Source of the DNA: CAZVPF01 sp964628195
GTDB lineage: Bacteria > Planctomycetota > Phycisphaerae > Sedimentisphaerales > Anaerohalosphaeraceae
Direction of reading: 5' to 3'
Assembly: GCA_964628195.1 (NCBI GenBank)
Contig: CAZVPF010000068.1
Span: 1-11,883 of the forward strand
Length of the DNA: 11,883 nucleotides
This document shows positions 5,758 to 11,883 of the stretch, one piece after another. Both the position numbers and the translations under genes were made by a program. The first letter of the stretch is position 1. Every line of letters starts with the position of its first letter. The notes below the pieces were generated by a model. The model was not told the DNA's origin. It saw only the letters and a list, made by a program, of their open reading frames with translations, and searched no databases.

Positions 5758-6513
5758 ATGGAGAAAAGAATGTTTGGTCTAATGTGTTTGTGCGTTCTGT
5801 TGTCTGGTGTTACCGTCTGGGCAGGAACGACTTACAATGCAGGTACAACTTATGGTGCAACAAGTGATCTTTGGGGGGACGCCGGTGCATGGGTAACCTG
5901 GGATGGCAGTACTCCGCCGGCAGCTACCGACGTCGTGCAAATAAACCAGGTCGGCAATGCTATTGAGCTGCCCAATGGAACAACTGGAAGTTGTTCCGGC
6001 TTAACCATCGCAAACTGGACAGCGCCAAGTAATGAACTGGCAGTTACCGGAGGGGGTCTTGATGTAGGTGGTGATGCCTACGTTGGCTATGGTGGTGCCA
6101 CTGGTACCCTGACTGTTGAAAGCGGGGACATAAACATTGGCAATGTACTTTATGTTAGTTACCAGGCAGGTGGAATTGGCTTCGTTAACATGTCGGGTGG
6201 AACTTTGGATATTACTACCAGATTAGACATTGCCGTATACGGAGGTACAGGCACAGTTAACCTCAGCGCCGGAACTATAACGACCCCGCAAATGTGGATA
6301 GGTGACCCCGGAATGTTAAATGTTACAGGGACCGGAAAGGTCATAATGCCTGCTGGCGAATTCGACAACATAGATTATTATATCGGTCTTGGGCTGATAG
6401 ATGGTCAGGTTAATGTAGTTGGTGATAATGCAGTTATAACTGCTGTACCGGAACCTGCTACAATGATAATACTTGGTATTGGCAGCTTAATGCTGAGAGG
6501 GCGCAGGTCGTAA
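5758..6513 (+). CDS. Secreted beta-helix-like protein with PEP-CTERM sorting signal
   Basis: This 251-residue protein has three visible parts. Residues 1-22 are a Sec signal peptide (basic start, hydrophobic core, VWA just before the predicted cut). Residues about 95-200 are Gly/Thr/Asn-rich with a loose repeat around G-T-L-T-V, G-T-L-D-I-T and G-T-V-N-L-S, spaced roughly 20-30 residues, as in right-handed beta-helix or autotransporter-like passenger repeats. Residues 230-251 read VPEPATMIILGIGSLMLRGR plus RS: the PEP motif, a hydrophobic stretch and a basic end of a PEP-CTERM signal, processed by an exosortase and typical of Phycisphaerae and other planctomycetes. It is expected at or beyond the outer surface. 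No catalytic motif is seen. It forms a single-gene unit with operator 2, its own promoter, a strong GGAGG site and a terminator. A substrate-binding or matrix role is only inferred. Confidence 0.83.
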   Translation: MEKRMFGLMCLCVLLSGVTVWAGTTYNAGTTYGATSDLWGDAGAWVTWDGSTPPAATDVVQINQVGNAIELPNGTTGSCSGLTIANWTAPSNELAVTGGGLDVGGDAYVGYGGATGTLTVESGDINIGNVLYVSYQAGGIGFVNMSGGTLDITTRLDIAVYGGTGTVNLSAGTITTPQMWIGDPGMLNVTGTGKVIMPAGEFDNIDYYIGLGLIDGQVNVVGDNAVITAVPEPATMIILGIGSLMLRGRRS

Positions 6514-6541
6514 TAACTTTTATTAATCAGTTTGAATTGCG

Positions 6542-6574
6542 GAAGGACCGTGACACTCTGCGGTCCTTCTTTTT
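6542..6574 (+). terminator. Intrinsic terminator after the PEP-CTERM gene
   Basis: GAAGGACCG (6542-6550) and its exact complement CGGTCCTTC (6561-6569) enclose a 10-nt loop and are followed by TTTTT (6570-6574). It lies 28 bp after the stop and separates this unit from the sulfatase operon. The DNA from 6575 to 6713 holds no convincing promoter and no copy of the 21-bp-period operator. Confidence 0.88.
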
Positions 6575-6713
6575 CTGTAAATCAGTCCACCAACTCTCTC
6601 ATTTTGATAATAAGTAAAAGCCGCCAAAGCAATTCTATGGATAGTCTTGGTCGGAATATATTGCTTGTCTGTGCCATATTTCTTTAGACACCGATATATG
6701 TGAAAGGATGTAT

Positions 6714-8717
6714 ATGAATCCACAATCGTTTTCAAGGAGATCTTTTCTTGGATTTTCGGCATCAACCCTCGGCGGTCTGATAACAGCGAAACTATCTTCT
6801 AACACCAAGGGACAAAATAGCAGGCCTAATTTGCTTTGGCTGGTATTTGAGGATACGTCACCATATCTGTTGCCGGCTTATGGAAATAAGACTGTAAAGA
6901 CGCCAAATATTGACTTTCTGTCAAAGAATGGTATAACTTTCCTTAACGCTTATTGCAATGGTCCTGTATGCAGTCCTGCTCGTTCCAGCTTAATAAGCGG
7001 CTGTCCTGCGACAACTTATGGAAACGATGTGCATCGACAGGAGCATATTGTTAACAGACAGTATTTCTGGCCGATATTGATGCGTGATGCAGGATATTTT
7101 ACAGTCAGCATCGGCAAGACAACGGATTATAACATCACCGAAAAATGCGCAGACAAATACGTAGATCAGTCATGGGATTTGTGGACCAAGTGGATAGAAC
7201 CAAATTACAAAACTTATAATGATTCTTCCCGCTGTGGCAGACCATTCCTGGCCCAATTTCAAAATGGCACCAGTCATCAGGGATTGACTATTACCGTGAA
7301 TGTTGACGGTCGGATACCTACACAGGTCGACCCCGACAAGATAGATCTGCCGCCGCATGTACCCGATTTGCCTGAATGCCGTGCGGACTACGCAGTGCAT
7401 TTGGATAGTATTGAGCGAGTAGATAGATGGGTAGGGCTTTTTTTAGACGATCTTCGTAAAAGAGGATTACTTGAAGAAACTGTCATTTTCTTTTTCGCCG
7501 ACAACGGCAGTGGATGTTTGCCACGTTCCAAGGGCTTTCCGTACAGAACAGGTCTTCAGGTTCCTCTAATTATATATGCCCCGGATAAATGGAAGCATCT
7601 ATTGCCGGCTGACAGAGGACGGACTTGCGATCGCTTAGTTAGCTTCGCAGACTTCGGACCTACTGCCCTTAGCGTTGCAGGGGTCAAGCCTCCAAGCTAT
7701 ATGGAGGGCAAGCCTTTTATGGGCAAGTATGCTTCACCCCCTCAAAAGTATCTGTGCTGTTTTAATACAAATAACGGCCCTCACTTTGATCCTGCAAGAG
7801 TAGTATATGACGGCCAATTCTCATATATTCGCAATTATACACCATACAAACCGTATTCCCTGCGCATGGAATATCACTACCTCATGCCGTCACAACTGGC
7901 ATGGGACCGGCAATTCCATTCAGGCAATTGTAAACCTCAACACAAACAGTTTTTTATGCCGAAACCTAAAGAGATGCTTTTCGATTATAAAGAAGACCCC
8001 TTTGAGTTGAGGAATCTGGCCAATGATCCGAAATATGCGGAAAAACTTAATGAACTGCGACGAGTTAATTCGAACTATATGCGGGATACTAAAGATTTAG
8101 GTCTGATGCCTATGGATGTAAGAACGGAGCTTACCAACCAGGGTCTCTGCCTTTATACCTGGGCGCGCCGTAAGGATTATCCGCTCGATATGTTGATAAA
8201 TGCTGCCGAAGATGCATCCTCAGCTGAACCAGACAAACTTGCTGACCTGATCCAGTACATGGAACATGACCGTCCGGAAATCCGCTTTTGGGGAGCCTCG
8301 GGGATTACATACCTGGCAAGCCTTAAAAAACTGCCAAAAATTCCCGATCAAATGTACAATCTTATCAACGATAATTCAGAGTATGTCGCAGCAACAGCAA
8401 GCGAAGGGATTGTATATGCCGGCGATACAGAGATCGGGCTCGAAGCTCTTATGGAACAGGCAGGAAAAGGAAGCATAGCAGCTTTATCCTCACTCGAAGA
8501 TATTGGTGAACGGGCCAGGTCCATCATCTCCAAGTTAAAAATCCTTGCCGAAAAAAGCGACATTCATACTCCGTTAGGGAGAGTTAAATGGCAAGCCAAC
8601 AGTGTTCTTGTTAATTTAGGTGCCAAATCGCTTGATGTGCTGAATCAGGGTAATGCCGCGAAAGGACTGAAAAATCACAAAACGTTAATTAAGCATTGGG
8701 ACTCGACTCGACCTTGA
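6714..8717 (+). CDS. Tat-exported formylglycine-dependent sulfatase with C-terminal helical-repeat extension
   Basis: This 667-residue type I sulfatase would cleave sulfate from a glycan outside the cytoplasm. NPQSFSRRSFLGFSASTLGG is a twin-arginine signal. The catalytic signature CSPARSSLISG (C86 to G96) has the C-x-P-x-R core in which Cys becomes formylglycine, so an anaerobic or FGE-type maturase is needed. Other active-site landmarks are the early LVFEDTSPY (43-51) with the usual acidic metal ligands, GTSHQG (H188), FFFADNGSG (259-267, Asp-Asn metal site) and SKGFPYRTGLQVPLI (272-286). From about 490 to 640 the sequence is alpha-helical and repeat-like (PEIRFWGASGITYLASLKKL, then EYVAATASEGIVYAGD), resembling HEAT repeats. 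It looks closest to N-sulfoglucosamine-type (S1_8-like) sulfatases, but substrate is not assignable. ATG 6714 is chosen because AAAGG (6703-6707) is then 6 bp upstream; an ATG at 6708 is too close to it. It heads an operon with the three genes downstream. Confidence 0.9.
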   Translation: MNPQSFSRRSFLGFSASTLGGLITAKLSSNTKGQNSRPNLLWLVFEDTSPYLLPAYGNKTVKTPNIDFLSKNGITFLNAYCNGPVCSPARSSLISGCPATTYGNDVHRQEHIVNRQYFWPILMRDAGYFTVSIGKTTDYNITEKCADKYVDQSWDLWTKWIEPNYKTYNDSSRCGRPFLAQFQNGTSHQGLTITVNVDGRIPTQVDPDKIDLPPHVPDLPECRADYAVHLDSIERVDRWVGLFLDDLRKRGLLEETVIFFFADNGSGCLPRSKGFPYRTGLQVPLIIYAPDKWKHLLPADRGRTCDRLVSFADFGPTALSVAGVKPPSYMEGKPFMGKYASPPQKYLCCFNTNNGPHFDPARVVYDGQFSYIRNYTPYKPYSLRMEYHYLMPSQLAWDRQFHSGNCKPQHKQFFMPKPKEMLFDYKEDPFELRNLANDPKYAEKLNELRRVNSNYMRDTKDLGLMPMDVRTELTNQGLCLYTWARRKDYPLDMLINAAEDASSAEPDKLADLIQYMEHDRPEIRFWGASGITYLASLKKLPKIPDQMYNLINDNSEYVAATASEGIVYAGDTEIGLEALMEQAGKGSIAALSSLEDIGERARSIISKLKILAEKSDIHTPLGRVKWQANSVLVNLGAKSLDVLNQGNAAKGLKNHKTLIKHWDSTRP

Positions 8718-8748
8718 TGGCAAATAGTCTGAAAATCAAAGACCAGAT

Positions 8749-9876
8749 ATGAATTCCAGAGAAAGATTACGTGCGGTGCTGGCAGGAAAGATGCCGGATT
8801 GCGTCCCGGTTTGCCCGGATATATCCAACATGGTCCCCGCAAGGCTGACCGGAAAACCTTTCTGGGATATTTATGTTTATCAGGACCCTCCACTGTGGAA
8901 AGCTTATATAGATGCCGTAAAATACTTCGACATAGATGGTGGATTTGAACTATATGAATTTGGAGACCTTTTTGGAGATACAGGTCAGGATTGGGAATCT
9001 CGAATTGTTGACCGTAGAAAAGACGCCAGCTTTGTTACTCAAGATTACTGTGAAAAGACAGACCAATGGTCAAAAACTGTTGTTGTACATACAATCGACA
9101 ATCCACCGGCAACTGAAGTAACGCCAGAAAAGGTCGGATTGCCTTGCGTGCCGTCAACCTGGGAAAAAATTGAAGGAGTTAAACAATGGCCAACGGGAAT
9201 GGAACTCTGGAAGCTAATCAAAAAGGAAATGGGCAACAGCGGTATTGTAGGGATGCCAAGCGGCGCAAGGACACGTTTATTATATAGCACAGAAGAAATT
9301 TACCAATATTATGAAAATCCTGCTAAGTTTCATAAAAGACGTGAAGAAATGATGTTGCTTGTTGAAAATAGAATGAAAATCATAGCCAGCCTGGACGAAA
9401 AACCTGATTTCTTGTTCTGTGGTGATTCTGGCTCGTTAGTTTTTCAATCTCCCCGCATTTTCAGGGAACTCGCACTGCCGGTACTTAAATATGTTACTCA
9501 ATTAGCTTATGATATTGGCATTCCAACCCACGTTCATTCGTGCGGCCCGGAAGCTGAACTGATAAAAATTGCAGCCGAAGAAACCAGCCTTACTGTTATT
9601 GATCCCCTGGAGATACCACCGATGGGAGATTGTAACCTGGCTGAGATAAAGAAACAATATGGTAATAAAATCGTTTTAAAGGGTAATCTGCATACAACAA
9701 AAGTAATGTTACATGGTTCTGTTGATAATGTTATTGAGGCAAGCAAAAAAGCGATAGATGATGCAGCCGCAGACGGTGCATTTATTCTTTCCACCGGTGA
9801 CCAGTGCGGGCGCGACACGCCCGATGAAAACATAAAAGCTATGGTTGATGTAGCAAGGACTTATGGAAGATATTGA
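8749..9876 (+). CDS. UroD/MtaA-like methyltransferase-type protein, copy B
   Basis: This 375-residue member of the uroporphyrinogen decarboxylase / methylcobalamin methyltransferase superfamily begins MNSRERLRAVLAGKMPDCVP, the standard opening of these proteins. It retains the full metal-site pattern of MtaA-type enzymes: H263-S-C265 within THVHSCGPE, and a third Cys at C353 within STGDQCGRDTP. Other family blocks are FLFCGDSGSLVFQSPRIFRE (221-240) and KIVLKGNLHTT (307-317). This points to thiol-type activation or corrinoid-dependent methyl transfer rather than haem synthesis. No corrinoid-binding partner is present in the window. It starts 31 bp after the sulfatase stop, with no strong Shine-Dalgarno, and is followed closely by a second, different paralogue. 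A role in processing a methylated or otherwise substituted sugar released by the sulfatase pathway is inferred. Confidence 0.85.
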   Translation: MNSRERLRAVLAGKMPDCVPVCPDISNMVPARLTGKPFWDIYVYQDPPLWKAYIDAVKYFDIDGGFELYEFGDLFGDTGQDWESRIVDRRKDASFVTQDYCEKTDQWSKTVVVHTIDNPPATEVTPEKVGLPCVPSTWEKIEGVKQWPTGMELWKLIKKEMGNSGIVGMPSGARTRLLYSTEEIYQYYENPAKFHKRREEMMLLVENRMKIIASLDEKPDFLFCGDSGSLVFQSPRIFRELALPVLKYVTQLAYDIGIPTHVHSCGPEAELIKIAAEETSLTVIDPLEIPPMGDCNLAEIKKQYGNKIVLKGNLHTTKVMLHGSVDNVIEASKKAIDDAAADGAFILSTGDQCGRDTPDENIKAMVDVARTYGRY

Positions 9877-9895
9877 ATATTTTGATGAGGAGATT

Positions 9896-10879
9896 ATGTC
9901 GTTGAATAAAAGAAATGATATGATTAGGGCTTTGAATAGAACGACACCTTGTTCTGGTAATCATGTCCCTGTCTGGGAGATAGAGTTTCATCTCTGGGAT
10001 AAATTTTCCGGCAAAAAATTGATTCTTGGCAGAGAGTTTGAAAGCCTTACACAAAAACAGCAGCAGAAAGCTCTTTTTAATAATGCCGAAATATTTGTTG
10101 AGGTATCGGAAATGCTCCATTTTGCGGGCATCTCACTTCCGGGGGGTTACTGGGAAATAGCCCCTGGAGAGCCGGCCTATTTCTGGCTGCCGGAAAAGGC
10201 ACAACTCGAACAGGTCAGAATAACGAAGAACATGACACCCGATTCAATCCTGATCACATCAAATTCAGGTATTCTTGCTATGCCGGAAGCAAATGATTTT
10301 GTTGATTTTTCAATGAAACTTTATGATGATCCGGAAGAAATTGATTCGATGGCAATGAATAAAAATGAACAGGGGATAGCAAGAGCACGCCAACTTGTAG
10401 ACCACGGAATTGATGCCCTTTGCTCGTCTTCTGACATTGCTGACAATCGCGGACCTTATTTTAACCCCGAGCAGATGGAGCGACTTATATGGCCATATCT
10501 TTCAAAATGGGCGGATAAGGTAAAAAAAATGGGGGCTTATACAATCCTGCATTCGGACGGAAATTTAATGCCTTGTCTTGATGGGATTGCAGATAGCGGT
10601 ATTCATGCACTTCAGTCAATCGATCCTGTAGCAGGTATGATTATGAAGGAAGTGAAAGACAGGGTGGGCGACCGCCTTTGTCTTTGCGGAAACATTGACT
10701 GCGGATTAATGCTGACAGCTCCGGGACAAGAGGTATTTGATGCAACTCGTAATTTACTCGTAGAATGCAAAGGGAACGGCGGGATGGTATTAGGAGCTTC
10801 AAACGCGCTGCAAAAAGAAGTCAGCAAGAATAATTACTTTGAAATGATAAATGCCTGGAAAGATTATGGAAGCTACTAG
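9896..10879 (+). CDS. UroD-like protein lacking the H-x-C metal pair, copy C
   Basis: This 327-residue protein of the same superfamily begins MSLNKRNDMIRALNRTTP. It has AYTILHSDGNLMPCLDGIAD (214-233), LQSIDPVAGMIMKEVKDRVG (239-258), RLCLCGNIDC (260-269) and GMVLGASNAL (296-305). Where copies A and B carry H-S-C, it has H219-S-D221, so the MtaA-type zinc thiolate is absent. The H-S-D-G version with GNID and a G-x-S/A-N ending is a common uncharacterised UroD-like subgroup. ATG 9896 is preferred over ATG 9863 because GAGGAG (9887-9892) lies just upstream and the N-terminus then matches the family; the earlier start would overlap the previous gene by 14 bp. It is tightly packed between copy B and the symporter, so the two paralogues may act together, for example as different halves of one pathway. 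The reaction is unknown. Confidence 0.82.
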   Translation: MSLNKRNDMIRALNRTTPCSGNHVPVWEIEFHLWDKFSGKKLILGREFESLTQKQQQKALFNNAEIFVEVSEMLHFAGISLPGGYWEIAPGEPAYFWLPEKAQLEQVRITKNMTPDSILITSNSGILAMPEANDFVDFSMKLYDDPEEIDSMAMNKNEQGIARARQLVDHGIDALCSSSDIADNRGPYFNPEQMERLIWPYLSKWADKVKKMGAYTILHSDGNLMPCLDGIADSGIHALQSIDPVAGMIMKEVKDRVGDRLCLCGNIDCGLMLTAPGQEVFDATRNLLVECKGNGGMVLGASNALQKEVSKNNYFEMINAWKDYGSY

Positions 10880-10893
10880 ACGGGAGAAAAGAT

Positions 10894-11883
10894 ATGAATA
10901 GCATTTACATTGATATGTCTGTTGTCTTGTTTTACTTTTTTATTATCCTGCTTGCAGGTTATTTGGTAGGTAAAAAGCACCGCTCCGACAGCGCTGCGGA
11001 TTATTTAACAGGGGGACGCAGCTTAAATTGGTTTAAAACAGGTTTGACTTTGATTGCAATGTCAATTGACACGGGAATTATGGGTGTGGTCGGGATTGGG
11101 TTCGTTTGGGGATTCGCTATACAATGGAATGCCGTAAATTTATGGATTACTGCACCGCTGGCGGCTATGTTTCTGATCCCGATCTACTGGAGGACAAAAA
11201 TCGTCACCACGCCTGAATTGTTGGAAAAAAGGTTTAATGTTTTTTGCAGGGCATTTTTTTCAGTGGTAATGTCCGTTTATATGATAGTTGTTCTCGGCAC
11301 ATCCATCTACTTGGGCGCATTAATTCTAAATGAATTATTTGGCCTTAATCTATATGTCTGCTGTGCACTTATCCTAACGATTACGGGCTTTTATGTCATG
11401 ATGGGGGGAATGAAAACTATTCTTGCAATAAATATTTACCAGTCTGTATTCATTTCACTTGCATTAATTACCGTAGGAGTTATGACAATCTATAAAGTCG
11501 GTGGTATTGGTGCCATTGCAGATATTAAAGAACTAAATGACTCGGGCATAGTAATGCCAAGCACAGCGATGCCTGTTGATTGGAACATTTTCTCTGAATT
11601 ATGGTATCCTATCCCTTCGGGTTTCATTTGGGCTATATTGGGAGGTACGGCATGGATAGCATGTAATTTTGGCCTGGTCCAGCGTTTATTGGCTTCAAAA
11701 AGTGAAAAAGACGCCCAGAAAGCAATTATGTTTTGCGGGTTCGGTGTCATAGTTCTTTTTACTTTTGCTTATTTGGTCGGTGTAAGTGTAAGGTTCATGA
11801 TGCCTGATAGTTTACCGGACAAAGCATATTTAAACCCGTATTTCCCAAGTAAAATCGTGCAAAGAAGTAAGATTTTGATAGTA
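10894..11883 (+). CDS. Sodium:solute symporter (SSS family), 3' end beyond window
   Basis: 330 residues are visible and the frame is open at the right edge. It is a multi-helix inner-membrane protein beginning MNSIYIDMSVVLFYFFIILL. The loop ADYLTGGRSLNWF (35-47) is the SSS signature after helix 1, followed by alternating hydrophobic segments. GTAWIACNFGLVQRLLASKS (251-270) is the conserved SSS block with the L-V-Q-R core, continuing into EKDAQKA (271-277). Family members use a sodium gradient to import sugars, amino acids and related solutes. GGGAG at 10882-10886, 7 bp upstream of ATG 10894, and a 14-bp gap after the UroD-like gene place it last of the visible genes in the sulfatase operon. 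It differs clearly in sequence from the symporter relic at 1769-2109, so the two are not recent duplicates. The substrate is most likely a sugar freed by the locus. Confidence 0.88.
   Translation, partial: MNSIYIDMSVVLFYFFIILLAGYLVGKKHRSDSAADYLTGGRSLNWFKTGLTLIAMSIDTGIMGVVGIGFVWGFAIQWNAVNLWITAPLAAMFLIPIYWRTKIVTTPELLEKRFNVFCRAFFSVVMSVYMIVVLGTSIYLGALILNELFGLNLYVCCALILTITGFYVMMGGMKTILAINIYQSVFISLALITVGVMTIYKVGGIGAIADIKELNDSGIVMPSTAMPVDWNIFSELWYPIPSGFIWAILGGTAWIACNFGLVQRLLASKSEKDAQKAIMFCGFGVIVLFTFAYLVGVSVRFMMPDSLPDKAYLNPYFPSKIVQRSKILIV

Noticed and set aside
6676..6684. Reverse-strand AAATATGGC upstream of the sulfatase gene as a third operator
   Set aside because: I found no partner half-site at 21 bp in either direction on that strand.
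6523..6765. 80-residue leftward open frame between the PEP-CTERM and sulfatase genes
   Set aside because: Its 3' end runs through the intrinsic terminator hairpin and its 5' end through the sulfatase signal peptide codons. I recognise no family, so it is more likely chance.
7259..7268. CAAAATGGC match to the operator half-site inside the sulfatase gene
   Set aside because: No ATGGC core lies 21 bp on either side and it is within coding sequence (residues Q-N-G).
2100..10879. Calling any of the three UroD-fold genes hemE
   Set aside because: They are divergent, differ in metal-ligand residues and sit with sugar genes; no other haem gene is present.
1..11883. CRISPR arrays, tRNA/rRNA genes, complete insertion sequences
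   Set aside because: I saw no regularly spaced repeats, cloverleaf sequences, rRNA-like segments or transposase with terminal repeats.

Overview
The window looks like a carbohydrate-utilisation locus from an anaerobic planctomycete-type bacterium, most likely class Phycisphaerae. I base this on a C-terminal PEP-CTERM sorting tail, a planctomycete-style pseudopilin, a XylR-type regulator, a Tat-exported sulfatase, several UroD/MtaA-like proteins and sodium:solute symporters, in moderate to low GC DNA. The lineage is an inference from gene style; there is no rRNA or marker gene here.

Layout. 3-167 is the C-terminal end of a tyrosine recombinase. 168-376 is a dense control region: two palindromes, then a 21-bp-period direct repeat abutting a weak promoter. 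377-4368 is a rightward gene set: a membrane-anchored zinc-ribbon protein, a pseudopilin, the wreck of a sodium:solute symporter gene (1769-2109), a UroD-fold protein and a GH130-type glycoside phosphorylase/hydrolase. 4371-5549 is a leftward XylR-type regulator (sugar-binding domain plus AraC helix-turn-helix). 5550-5757 holds its probable promoter, a second copy of the direct repeat and a good sigma70-like promoter facing right. 5758-6513 is a secreted beta-helix-like PEP-CTERM protein, closed by an intrinsic terminator (6542-6574). 6714-11883 is a second rightward operon: sulfatase, two more UroD-fold proteins, and an intact symporter that runs off the window.

The main result is the pair of matching operators (285-315 and 5632-5662). 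Each has two half-sites exactly 21 bp apart, and each sits immediately upstream of a -35 element at the same offset. They are 31/38 identical over the wider block and flank the XylR-type gene. This predicts a local regulon in which one sugar-sensing activator turns on both the zinc-ribbon/pseudopilin/GH130 operon and the PEP-CTERM surface protein. Substrate capture or display at the cell surface would then be co-regulated with intracellular mannoside-type degradation. The sulfatase operon carries no copy of the site that I can find.

The sugar itself cannot be read from the sequence. GH130 points to a beta-mannoside-type linkage, the sulfatase to a sulfated glycan, and the UroD/MtaA-like proteins possibly to methyl-group removal.
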